Part shown: positions 16,532 through 24,913 of the stretch, one piece after another
Position numbering within the stretch: position 1 is the stretch's first letter
How the letters are laid out: every line of letters starts with the position of its first letter
From: an uncultured SAR116 cluster alpha proteobacterium
GTDB lineage: Bacteria > Pseudomonadota > Alphaproteobacteria > Puniceispirillales > Marisalimonadaceae
Length of the DNA: 37,826 nt
Direction of reading: 5' to 3'
NCBI GenBank assembly: GCA_902618025.1
Contig: CACMYY010000014.1
Span: forward strand, 1-37,826
Notes under the pieces: model-generated
The model's input: only the letters and a program-made list of their open reading frames with translations
Databases searched by the model: none
Told to the model about the DNA's origin: nothing
Program-made: the position numbers and the translations under genes

Positions 16532-17302
16532 ATGGTTTCAGGATTAAGATTATTTGACCTCAACGGTAAGACTGCTCTTATAACTGGTTCGTCACAAGGA
16601 ATTGGATACGCTCTAGCCAAGGGTTTGTCTGATGCGGGTTCTGACATAATATTAAATGGTAGAAATATTCAAAAGTTAAAAAAATCTGCTGAATTAATAA
16701 ATACTAAGAATAATATCTATCAATTATGCTTTGATGTAACTGATTATGAGCAGACAAAGCAATCCATTGATAAATTTGAAAAAGAATATAGACCAATTGA
16801 TATTTTAATAAATAATGCTGGAATGCAATTTAGAACTCCCTTAGAAGACTTTCCGCCTGAAAAGTTTGAACAATTATTAAAAACAAATGTCTCTTCAGTT
16901 TTTAATGTAAGTCAAGCCGTTGTAAAAAATATGATTAAAAGAGGCGAAGGTAAAATTATCAATATAGCAAGTGTACAAACATCATTGGCTAGGCCAGGTA
17001 TTGCTCCTTATACAGCAACAAAGGGGGCTGTAGGAAATATTACAAAAGGTATGGCAACAGATTGGGCGAAATATGGTATTCAATGCAATGCTATTGCACC
17101 TGGTTATTTTGATACACCTTTAAATGCCGCTCTTGTATCTGATAGTGAATTCACAGCATGGTTACAAAAAAGAACGCCAGCTGGTAGGTGGGGCGAGGTT
17201 CATGAACTAGTTGGTGCTAGTATATTTTTAAGTTCTGCGGCCTCAAATTTTGTAAACGGTCATACTCTTTATGTTGATGGTGGCATCACTGCCTCTCTTT
17301 AG
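16532..17302 (+). CDS. idnO: SDR family gluconate 5-dehydrogenase (5-keto-D-gluconate reductase), IdnO-like
   Basis: Reversibly reduces 5-ketogluconate to D-gluconate. Classical SDR signatures are present: TGSSQGIG (18-25), NNAG (94-97), Asn119, Ser147, Tyr160 and Lys164. Segments FTAWLQKRTPAGRWGE, IAPGYFDTPLNAAL and NFVNGHTLYVDGGI closely resemble E. coli IdnO. GGAG at 16523-16526 supports the ATG. It is divergently arranged with idnD, a setting expected for shared control from the 107-base intergenic region; no palindromic operator was obvious there. Other SDR substrates remain possible, but the idnD partner makes this assignment good. Confidence 0.84.
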   Translation: MVSGLRLFDLNGKTALITGSSQGIGYALAKGLSDAGSDIILNGRNIQKLKKSAELINTKNNIYQLCFDVTDYEQTKQSIDKFEKEYRPIDILINNAGMQFRTPLEDFPPEKFEQLLKTNVSSVFNVSQAVVKNMIKRGEGKIINIASVQTSLARPGIAPYTATKGAVGNITKGMATDWAKYGIQCNAIAPGYFDTPLNAALVSDSEFTAWLQKRTPAGRWGEVHELVGASIFLSSAASNFVNGHTLYVDGGITASL

Positions 17303-17398
17303 ATAAAAATTCTTTTAAAACAAGATAAACACATTATAGATTCTAATAAATTATCTTATGCATATTAAATTAAGAAAAATTTTCTTAAAGAGATTGAT

Positions 17399-17865
17399 AT
17401 GTTGGATGATATAGATATCAAAATATTAAGCGTTATTCAAAAAAATGCTGGTTTTCGTCTATCTGAAATTTCCAAGAGAGTGGGTGTTTCTCCAACTCCT
17501 TGTTGGAATCAAATAAAAAATGAAAGAATTCGGAGTGATTTCTAGCAGAACAATCGTTCTAAATAGAAAGGCTATTAACTTATCAATTTTTGTCTTTTAT
17601 CGATAATAGTAAGTCATCATTCAAAGGATTGGATTGATAGATTCAAAATTTAATAAACAAATATAATGAAATTACTGAAACTAAAAGACTTTCAGGTTCA
17701 GACAATGATTATATTCTGAAGATTGTTGCCACAAGTATTAAGGCGTAAGATAATTTTCAACAGAAGTTAATTGGCGAGCTTAAATTTACTAAAATGTTTT
17801 CAAGCATATCTCTCCGAAAAATGAAAAATTCTCATATTTTACCACTTAATCAATTTCAAAATTAA
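17399..17865 (+). pseudogene. Decayed Lrp/AsnC family transcriptional regulator
   Basis: The 709-base gap between idnO and the M20D gene holds a broken regulator. From ATG 17399 an intact 48-residue frame encodes an Lrp helix-turn-helix (LDDIDIKILSVIQ, then ISKRVGVSPTPCW) and stops at 17543-17545. The remainder is recognisable in other frames: GVISSRTIVLNRKAINLSIF from about 17532, stops near 17619-17627, then NKYNEITETKRLSGSDNDYI, a stop at 'KA-stop-DNF', and SSISLRKMKNSHILPLNQF to TAA at 17863-17865. Total span equals a normal Lrp gene of about 155 codons. Several frameshifts and stops argue against a single sequencing error. I see nothing coding in 17303-17398 or 17866-18011. Confidence 0.85.
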
Positions 17866-18011
17866 TTAGTGTTTGGAAAAACATCTGCTTTTCCTTTACT
17901 TTAAAAGCCTTAATCTTGCTTTGTTCTTCAAACGAAGGCTATAAATTTCTCAAAAGGCCAAAGATTAATAAAGCTCAAATTTATATAAATGGTAAAATTC
18001 TTTTATGAATT

Positions 18012-19184
18012 TTATTCTACTAGAATATTTTCAGCTAAATCTGTCCAGTATTGGACACCAATGGGTAAAAGTTCGTCATTAAAATCATAAAAAGGACTAT
18101 GTAGTTTTTCTGAGTTTGCTCCTGCCCCAAGCCATATATAAGCTCCTGGTTTTTCTTCGAGCATGTAAGAAAAATCCTCTGAACCCATTGTTGGTGTTTC
18201 TCTTAAATTAATTGAGTTGTCACCACATGTTTTTTTAAAAATTTTAGAAGCAAGTTTAGCGCATTCCTTATTGTTTATAGTAGGTGGGTATCCTGGACGA
18301 ATTTCAATATTCACTTCACAATTACTTATTGCACAGGCGTTAGTAGCAACTTTTTTTATTTTCTCGAGCATCACATTCCTATTTTTTTGATCAGTAGATC
18401 TAAGCGTTCCACCAATAGTCACAGTGTAAGGGATTACATTAAATGCAGATCCACCTTCAATTTTTGTTATAGATAAGACAGCACTTTTAAAAGGATCTAA
18501 TTGTCTTGATATTAAACTTTGAAGTGCAGTGATAGTTAATCCAGCAGCTACCATGGGATCATTTGCATATTGAGGTTGTGCTGCATGTCCACCTTTACCT
18601 TTTACTTCAATAATAATTATATCACCTCCAGCCATGGCAAAACCTTCATGAATAACTGCTTCACCAACTGGAATACCTGGCCAATTATGAATTCCCCAAA
18701 CACTATCTATTTTAAATTTTTTAAAAAGACCATCATTAATCATAGCTTTAGCGCCCGCATTACCACCTTCCTCAGCGGGTTGAAAAACACAATAAACTTT
18801 TCCATAAAAATTTTTTGTTTCTGACAAGTATTTTGCAGCTCCTAATAACATTGTAGAATGTCCATCATGCCCACAAGCATGCATTGCTCCTTCATTTTTT
18901 GAAGAATATGGCAAATTAGTCTTTTCTGTCATTGGGAGTGCATCCATATCTGCTCGAATTGCAATTGATTTTTCTTGTCCTTTATTTTCTTTTCCTTGAA
19001 TAATTCCTACAACACCTGTTTTGCCAAATTCTTCAATTACTTTTACTCCAAAATCTTTTAATTTATTGGCAATAAATTTAGATGTAACTTTTTCTTGATA
19101 TGCTATTTCAGGTTTTTCATGTATTTGATGTCTCCATTCCGTCATTTCTGGAACTATATCTTTAATTTTTTGCTTGATATTCAT
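18012..19184 (-). CDS. M20D family amidohydrolase (N-acyl-L-amino-acid / hippurate hydrolase type)
   Basis: A metal-dependent deacylase releasing amino acids from N-acyl (acetyl, benzoyl, indole-acyl) conjugates. Numbering from the ATG at 19184, metal ligands include Cys104 and His106 (HACGHDGH), the Glu138/Glu139 pair (QPAEEGG) and His166 (GIHNWP). GKGGHAAQP marks the lid domain. About 390 residues is standard. A TTG at 19199 would add five residues, but the ATG gives the usual short lead before the EMTEWRHQIHEKPE helix; neither has a strong ribosome binding site. It is divergent from the N-formylglutamate amidohydrolase gene and shares its peptide-transporter neighbourhood. Confidence 0.9.
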   Translation of the reverse strand: MNIKQKIKDIVPEMTEWRHQIHEKPEIAYQEKVTSKFIANKLKDFGVKVIEEFGKTGVVGIIQGKENKGQEKSIAIRADMDALPMTEKTNLPYSSKNEGAMHACGHDGHSTMLLGAAKYLSETKNFYGKVYCVFQPAEEGGNAGAKAMINDGLFKKFKIDSVWGIHNWPGIPVGEAVIHEGFAMAGGDIIIIEVKGKGGHAAQPQYANDPMVAAGLTITALQSLISRQLDPFKSAVLSITKIEGGSAFNVIPYTVTIGGTLRSTDQKNRNVMLEKIKKVATNACAISNCEVNIEIRPGYPPTINNKECAKLASKIFKKTCGDNSINLRETPTMGSEDFSYMLEEKPGAYIWLGAGANSEKLHSPFYDFNDELLPIGVQYWTDLAENILVE

Positions 19185-19234
19185 TTTTACTACACTCAAT
19201 AATATTTATACATTTTGAAAATTTGGAATTCATT

Positions 19235-20101
19235 GTGCTAGATATGATTTTAAACGTCGATGGAGAAGAAGGTCAATCTATTCCTTTAATAGTCGACTCA
19301 CCTCATAGTGGAGTTGTTTATCCAGCCGATTTTAATCATCAAGCTGAATTTTCAAAGTTAAGACAAGCAGAAGACTCTTATGTTGATGAATTATATAATT
19401 ATGTCTCTAAAATAGGTGGTGTAATCCTAAATGCTAATTTTCCTAGATCTTATATAGATCCCAACAGAGCAGAAACTGATTTTCCAATTGAAGAACTTAT
19501 TGATATTGACACCAAAGAAGAAAAATTTTTATTCAATCCCACAATTAAGAGTGAATTAGGTATTGGTTTAATTTGGTTACGAATTCCTCCAAATGGAGAG
19601 CCTATGTATGCTAACAAAATAAAATTCAGTGAATTCATTCACAGGGTTAAAAATTATCATAGACCTTACCATAAAACACTAAAAGAAATTTTGAATAGTA
19701 CTTATCAAAATTTTAGTAAATTTTATCACATAAACGCTCATTCAATGCAAAATCAAGCTACAGCAATGTCAGATCAAGAAAAAGGTACTAGAAGACCAGA
19801 TTTTGTTATCGGAGATAGAGATGGAACATCTTGTAAAAGAGAATTTACTGACCTTATTGTAGATTTTTTGAGAAGTTTAAACTACTCTGTTGATATTAAT
19901 GATCCATATAAAGGGATGGAACTAACTGATGCTTATAGTAATCCTAAAATAAATAAGAATTCAGTTCAAATTGAAGTTAATAGAAGATTATATATGGATG
20001 AAATAACAAGAATAAAATCAGACAATTTTAATCTTTTAAAATCAAATATTGGAAGTTTGTTAAATGAGATTAGATTACAAATTGAAAAAGGTATTTTATG
20101 A
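19235..20101 (+). CDS. N-formylglutamate amidohydrolase family protein (HutG/FGase type)
   Basis: Family enzymes hydrolyse N-formyl-L-glutamate to glutamate and formate, with broader N-acyl activity in some members. Conserved segments are DSPHSG, DSYVDELY, NFPRSYIDPNRAETD and INAHSM, followed by a DFVIGDRDGTS segment. The start is ambiguous: TTG 19223, GTG 19235 and ATG 19244 are all in frame. GTG has the best-placed GGAA. No other histidine-utilisation gene is present, so a role in the local N-acyl-amino-acid set is more likely than histidine degradation. It overlaps the ABC ATPase gene by ATGA, linking deacylation to transport in one operon. Confidence 0.85.
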   Translation: MLDMILNVDGEEGQSIPLIVDSPHSGVVYPADFNHQAEFSKLRQAEDSYVDELYNYVSKIGGVILNANFPRSYIDPNRAETDFPIEELIDIDTKEEKFLFNPTIKSELGIGLIWLRIPPNGEPMYANKIKFSEFIHRVKNYHRPYHKTLKEILNSTYQNFSKFYHINAHSMQNQATAMSDQEKGTRRPDFVIGDRDGTSCKREFTDLIVDFLRSLNYSVDINDPYKGMELTDAYSNPKINKNSVQIEVNRRLYMDEITRIKSDNFNLLKSNIGSLLNEIRLQIEKGIL

Positions 20102-22014
20102 ATAAAAGTAATTTAAATACTAAAAATAAAAATCCTAAATCAGTTGTTGAAGTGAAAGATCTTAAAGTTCAATTTCAATTAAAAGATAAAGTTGTAAAAG
20201 CTGTTGATGGCATTTCTTTTAACATCAATAAAGGTGAGACTATTGCAATAGTAGGTGAATCAGGTTCAGGTAAGTCTGTTACGGCATTATCTTTAATGAG
20301 ACTTACTGATTATTCTGGAGGCAAAATAGTTTCTGGTGAAATAAACCTCCAATCAAAAAACAATCTTAACCTAAATTTAACCCAGCTTGATCAAGAAAAA
20401 ATGAGAGATATCAGAGGAAATGATATTTCTATGATTTTTCAAGAACCTATGACATCACTAAATCCCGTTTTTACTATTGGTATGCAAATTACTGAAACAA
20501 TAATTAAACATCAAGGAAAAACAAAAAAAGAAGCTTTTGAAAATGCACTTGAAATGATCAAATTGGTAAGAATACCTGAACCAGAAAAAAGATTAAATCA
20601 ATACCCACATGAACTCTCTGGTGGGATGAGACAAAGGGTTATGATTGCTATGGCATTAAGCTGTAAGCCCTCATTATTAATTGCAGACGAACCTACAACA
20701 GCACTTGACGTGACAATTCAAGCACAAATACTGGATTTGATAAAAATGTTACAAAGAGACATAGGTATGTCAGTTATGTTCATAACTCATGATATGGGAG
20801 TTGTTGCAGAAGTCGCTGACAGAGTTGTTGTTATGTTTGCAGGTAAAAAAGTTGAAGAAGGTACTGCTATTGAAATATTTCAAAATCCTAAACATCCATA
20901 TACTAAATCTTTATTAGCGGCTGTTCCAAAACTTGGTAGTATGGTTGGTAAAAAACTGCCTGCCAAATTTATTAATCTTGATGTCAAACCTTCTGATGAT
21001 CCCAAAAACAAAGAGAAAATTGCAACAAAAAAAGTTGTTGAAATGAAAGATACTGTTAATAGGACTTCTTCTCCGTTACTCGAAGTCAAAGGTCTAACTA
21101 CAAGGTTCTTAATTAAACAAGATTTTGGAAGAGCTGGTGGAAATATTCATGCAGTTGAAAATATAAGTTTTAGTTTACAACCAGGTGAAACACTTGGATT
21201 AGTTGGGGAGAGCGGTTGTGGAAAGTCTACAACAGGAAGAAGTATAATAGGATTAACGTCACCAACAAGAGGTGAAGTTTTTTTTGAAGGTGTAGACTTA
21301 ACTAATTTAAATAATAAAGAAATGATACAATATAGAAAAAAGATGCAAATGATTTTTCAAGACCCTTTTGCTTCTTTAAATCCAAGAATGACTGTCGGCC
21401 AAATTATAGCTGAACCAATAATAGTTCATGGATTAGAGCCTAAGTTGGGATCTAGTGGTAGGGTAATTAAGCTACTAAATCGTGTTGGACTAGATGAGCA
21501 ATACTACTCTAGATATCCACATGAACTTTCTGGAGGACAAAGACAAAGAATTGGTATTGCAAGAGCTCTAGCATTAGAGCCTAAGTTAATAATAGCTGAT
21601 GAAGCGGTTTCAGCTCTAGACGTTTCTATTCAGGCGCAAGTTGTAAATTTGATGATGGAACTCCAAGAAGAGTTTGGTTTAACTTATCTCTTTATAAGTC
21701 ATGATATGGCTGTAATTGAAAGAGTAAGTCATAGAATTGGAGTAATGTATCTCGGTGAAATAGTTGAAATAGGACTTAGAAGTCAAATATTTGAAAACCC
21801 TCAACACCCTTACACAAAAAAACTGATGGCTGCAGTTCCAATTGCAGATCCAACTAAGAGAAAAAAGAAGTTAAATTTAATGAATGACGAAATACCTAGT
21901 TTATTAAAGCCAATAGGCTATGAACCCGATCATATTCAAATGATAAAACTAGGAGAGGATCACTATGTAAAACCATTCGAAGGAATGAAGGTCCAATTAA
22001 AACATTATGCATGA
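20098..22014 (+). CDS. Fused peptide-type ABC transporter ATPase (DppD-DppF)
   Basis: A single 638-residue chain with two oligopeptide-family nucleotide-binding domains energising the DppB/DppC permease. Domain 1 has Walker A GESGSGKS (53-60), signature LSGGMRQR (173-180) and Walker B LLIADEP (193-199). Domain 2 has GESGCGKS (370-377), LSGGQRQR (477-484) and LIIADEA (497-503). Both are followed by the HPYTK(S/K)LMAAVP-type C-terminal segments seen in DppD/OppD. The linker spans roughly residues 285-325. Such fusions are known (GsiA, YejF). The gene is coupled upstream and downstream by overlaps of 4 and 8 bases. The permease genes are on the opposite strand, an unusual split. Confidence 0.94.
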   Translation: MNKSNLNTKNKNPKSVVEVKDLKVQFQLKDKVVKAVDGISFNINKGETIAIVGESGSGKSVTALSLMRLTDYSGGKIVSGEINLQSKNNLNLNLTQLDQEKMRDIRGNDISMIFQEPMTSLNPVFTIGMQITETIIKHQGKTKKEAFENALEMIKLVRIPEPEKRLNQYPHELSGGMRQRVMIAMALSCKPSLLIADEPTTALDVTIQAQILDLIKMLQRDIGMSVMFITHDMGVVAEVADRVVVMFAGKKVEEGTAIEIFQNPKHPYTKSLLAAVPKLGSMVGKKLPAKFINLDVKPSDDPKNKEKIATKKVVEMKDTVNRTSSPLLEVKGLTTRFLIKQDFGRAGGNIHAVENISFSLQPGETLGLVGESGCGKSTTGRSIIGLTSPTRGEVFFEGVDLTNLNNKEMIQYRKKMQMIFQDPFASLNPRMTVGQIIAEPIIVHGLEPKLGSSGRVIKLLNRVGLDEQYYSRYPHELSGGQRQRIGIARALALEPKLIIADEAVSALDVSIQAQVVNLMMELQEEFGLTYLFISHDMAVIERVSHRIGVMYLGEIVEIGLRSQIFENPQHPYTKKLMAAVPIADPTKRKKKLNLMNDEIPSLLKPIGYEPDHIQMIKLGEDHYVKPFEGMKVQLKHYA

Positions 22015-22996
22015 CCCTAAATTAGATTATAAAAATGAATTTCCTATTGAATTAGTTAATCCTGACATTTCTGCTTATAAAAGATCTAACACAGGTATAG
22101 ACTATATCATAACATTAGATAGTGGCTTAAGTGGGCCACATGTTTTTATCTCATCAATTGTGCATGGAAATGAACCATGCGGCGCATTAGCCTTAGATTG
22201 GTTTCTTAAAAACGACTATAGACCATTAAATGGAAAATTAACTTTAGGTTTTATGAACATTGAGGCTTATTTAGCATTTGATCCTTTTAATCCAAATAGG
22301 ACAAGATGGGTTGAAGAGGATTTTAATAGATTATGGGCAGAAGGTGTCCTAGAAGATCCCAAAAGAAAAAGAACTAGTGAATTTTTAAGAGCTAATGAGG
22401 TTAAAAATATCGTCTCCCAAGTCGATTATTTGTTGGACATACATTCAATGCAAAAACCTTGTATTCCTCTTATGATGTCTGGAATGCTTAATAAAGGCAT
22501 TGATTTCGCGCTAGATGTTGGGATAAGAATGCCGATAATTTCTGATACTGGACATAATGAAGGAATGAGGATGAGAGATTATCTTGGTTTTTCTAAAAAA
22601 GAAAGTCACAAAAATGCTCTTCTAGTTGAATGTGGACAACACTGGGCTAAGTCGTCTGAATTTGTTGCCATTGAAACAATGATTAGATTTTTACGAACTA
22701 CCTCAATAATGGATAAAAATTTTGCAGATGATTTTATCTATAAAAATAAAGCTATAAACTTTCAAAACAATGTATATAGAGTTGGAAAAATTATAACTAT
22801 AAAAACTGAAAAATTCAAATTTGACCAAGATTGGCAAGGTTTTGAAACTTTAAAAAAGGGTGTGTTGATTGGGAAAGACGACCAAGAAGATGTTTGTGCT
22901 CCCTTCGAAGAAACTATTTTAATTATGCCTTCTAAAAGATTATTTCCAGGTAAAACAGCAGTAAGACTTGCGTATAAATTGAGTGATTATAATTAG
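22007..22996 (+). CDS. Succinylglutamate desuccinylase/aspartoacylase family zinc hydrolase
   Basis: A zinc carboxypeptidase-like deacylase that cleaves N-acyl amino acids such as N-succinylglutamate or N-acetylaspartate. Zinc ligands are His53 and Glu56 (IVHGNEPCG) and His146 (LLDIHSMQ). Glu208 in LVECGQHW is the likely general base, and DFNRLW (105-110) is conserved. Length 329 is usual. It overlaps the ATPase gene by 8 bases, so it is translated from the same message. With no other arginine-succinyltransferase pathway gene nearby, I prefer a general N-acyl-amino-acid role. It converges on dppC with 5 bases between stops. Confidence 0.87.
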   Translation: MHDPKLDYKNEFPIELVNPDISAYKRSNTGIDYIITLDSGLSGPHVFISSIVHGNEPCGALALDWFLKNDYRPLNGKLTLGFMNIEAYLAFDPFNPNRTRWVEEDFNRLWAEGVLEDPKRKRTSEFLRANEVKNIVSQVDYLLDIHSMQKPCIPLMMSGMLNKGIDFALDVGIRMPIISDTGHNEGMRMRDYLGFSKKESHKNALLVECGQHWAKSSEFVAIETMIRFLRTTSIMDKNFADDFIYKNKAINFQNNVYRVGKIITIKTEKFKFDQDWQGFETLKKGVLIGKDDQEDVCAPFEETILIMPSKRLFPGKTAVRLAYKLSDYN

Positions 22997-23001
22997 AAAT
23001 T

Positions 23002-23880
23002 TTAGTGTAGTCTTGGGTTAAACATGTCCCGCAAATGATCTCCGACTAAATTTATAGAGGCAACAGTTATAAGTAACGCAACACCTGGAAATATACTAAT
23101 CCAAAAATCGCCACTATACATATATTCAAAACCATTTCCTATGAGAAGACCCAAAGAAGGTTCAGTTATGGGAAGACCTAAACCTAAAAAACTGAGTGTG
23201 GCTTCTAAAGAAATTGCATGTGCTGTTTGTAATGTACCAACAACAATTAATGGAGCCATGCAGTTAGGTAATATGTGTTTAAACATAATTCGTGTATTTC
23301 CGAATGCTAAACATCTAGCAGCATCTACATATTCCTTATTTATTTCTACCAGAGCACTAGATCGAGCAGTTCTAGCGTAATAAGCCCACTGAACTAGAAT
23401 TAGAGCAATAATAGTTTTTTCAATACCTTTTCCAAAAGCAGCAAGTATAATTAAAGCAACTAAAATAGATGGAAAGCTAAGTTGAATATCCACAATTCTC
23501 ATAATTAATGACTCGTATCTCCCGCCAAAAAAAGCTGCAGAAATTCCAAAAAATGAACCTATTATAAGAGCAAAAATACCTGATAATACGCCAACTCCTA
23601 AACTTACACGTAATCCATAAAAAATAGCTGAAACCATGTCCCTGCCTGCGCCATCAGTTCCAAGTAAAAAATAATTACCAGAAAAATCTTCTGTAAATGG
23701 TGGTAATCTACTATTCATAATACTAACAGTATTGAGATCGTAAGGGTCAGTTGGAGATACTAAAGGTGCAAATATTGCAACGAAAAGGATAAGTAAAAAA
23801 ATAAGAAAGGCGACAAGCGCAACTTTGTTTGAAGAAAAATCTTTACAGAATTCAAGGAATTTTCTTAATTTTGGGCTCAT
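23002..23880 (-). CDS. Peptide-type ABC transporter permease (DppC family)
   Basis: An inner-membrane permease subunit with an N-terminal helix (about 18-40), a periplasmic loop, then five further helices. The LLGTDGAGRDM segment (71-81) typical of DppC/OppC is present, as is the ATPase-contacting EAA loop around EYVDAARCLAFGNTRIMFKH. Length 292 is normal. It overlaps dppB by ATGA. The ligand is probably a short peptide or N-acyl amino acid, given the three linked hydrolases. Confidence 0.93.
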   Translation of the reverse strand: MSPKLRKFLEFCKDFSSNKVALVAFLIFLLILFVAIFAPLVSPTDPYDLNTVSIMNSRLPPFTEDFSGNYFLLGTDGAGRDMVSAIFYGLRVSLGVGVLSGIFALIIGSFFGISAAFFGGRYESLIMRIVDIQLSFPSILVALIILAAFGKGIEKTIIALILVQWAYYARTARSSALVEINKEYVDAARCLAFGNTRIMFKHILPNCMAPLIVVGTLQTAHAISLEATLSFLGLGLPITEPSLGLLIGNGFEYMYSGDFWISIFPGVALLITVASINLVGDHLRDMFNPRLH

Positions 23881-24854
23881 TGATGATCTCCTTTAATTCT
23901 TACTCTTGGATCTAAAAAAGTATAAAGGATATCAACAATTAAGTTTAGAAATACAAAAAACGTTACAATAATCATTAAGTATGCAACAATAACTGGTCGA
24001 TCAAGATTGTAAATTGAATCAATTATTAACTTGCCCATACCTGGCCATGCAAACACAGTTTCAGTAACTGTTGAGAATGCAATTAGGGATCCAAATTCAA
24101 GGCCAACTACTGTTACAATTGGAATTAAAATATTTTTTAAAACGTGTATTAAAACTATTCTTTTTTCTGATATACCTTTGGATCTAGCAAATGTGATATA
24201 ATCTTGAAGAATTATTTCCCTAGTTCCAGCTCTTGTTAGACGTATAACAGAAGAAATTTTAAATAACGCTAAATTTAAAGCTGGTAAGAAAACGTGGGAC
24301 AATCCATTTAGAGTAAACAAAGAACTATTTATACCCATAAAGGTTCCAATTTCACCTCTGCCAGTTGATGGAAGCCACCCAAGTTGAACTGCAAATATCA
24401 TTATAAAAATAATACCAACCCAAAAAGTTGGCATTGAAAAGCCCAATATTGAACTGGCCATTATAACTTTACTTACTCGGCTATCGGGTTTGTATCCAGC
24501 ATAGATACCCAGTGGTATTGCAATAATTAGAGAAATAAATAATGAAAATAACGCAAGTTCAAGTGTTGCAGGCATTCTTTGAATTATTAACTTTAGGGCA
24601 GGTTCTCCAAAAATAAATGAGCTTCCTAAATCCCCTTTAAAAGCGTTTACTAAAAAATACCAATACTGTTCTGTTACAGGTCTATCTAGTCCAAGTTCGC
24701 GAATAACTCTCTCTACTTCGGCTTGATCAGCTTCAGGATTAATTAGCATTTCTACAGGATCACCTACTAGATTTACACCTCCAAAAACCAAAAGAGACAT
24801 AATAAATAAAACAAGTATACTTTGAGCGAATCTTGTACAAATAAATGCTGTCAT
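23877..24854 (-). CDS. Peptide-type ABC transporter permease (DppB family)
   Basis: An inner-membrane permease subunit partnering DppC. The N-terminal helix is followed by the family segment GDPVEML and a GLDRPVTEQYWYFL stretch. The central GDLGSSF motif and the EAA loop near DYITFARSKGISEKRIVLIH are clear. The end contains PGMGKLIIDSI and DPRVRI. Length 325 is typical. It begins 59 bases after dppA, beyond a hairpin terminator that likely lowers its expression relative to the binding protein. Confidence 0.93.
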   Translation of the reverse strand: MTAFICTRFAQSILVLFIMSLLVFGGVNLVGDPVEMLINPEADQAEVERVIRELGLDRPVTEQYWYFLVNAFKGDLGSSFIFGEPALKLIIQRMPATLELALFSLFISLIIAIPLGIYAGYKPDSRVSKVIMASSILGFSMPTFWVGIIFIMIFAVQLGWLPSTGRGEIGTFMGINSSLFTLNGLSHVFLPALNLALFKISSVIRLTRAGTREIILQDYITFARSKGISEKRIVLIHVLKNILIPIVTVVGLEFGSLIAFSTVTETVFAWPGMGKLIIDSIYNLDRPVIVAYLMIIVTFFVFLNLIVDILYTFLDPRVRIKGDHQ

Positions 24855-24870
24855 TTAAGAATTCTTTAAT

Positions 24871-24903
24871 AAAAAGAACCAGAGCAAACTTGCTCTGGTT
24901 CTT
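24871..24903 (-). terminator. Intrinsic terminator or attenuator between dppA and dppB
   Basis: Arms 24874-24887 and 24890-24903 (core CCAGAGC/GCTCTGG) form a near-perfect stem of about 12-13 bp with a small loop. Read on the minus strand it is followed by a U run from the A tract at 24871-24875. It lies 10 bases past the dppA stop. Partial termination here would give excess binding protein over permease. Confidence 0.87.
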
Positions 24904-24913
24904 AGGTTATAAC

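Noticed and set aside
17370-17390. AT-rich palindrome (TAAGAAAA A TTTTCTTA) upstream of the Lrp pseudogene
   Set aside because: Low-complexity AT palindromes are expected by chance here; it has no paired site or conserved core to support an operator.
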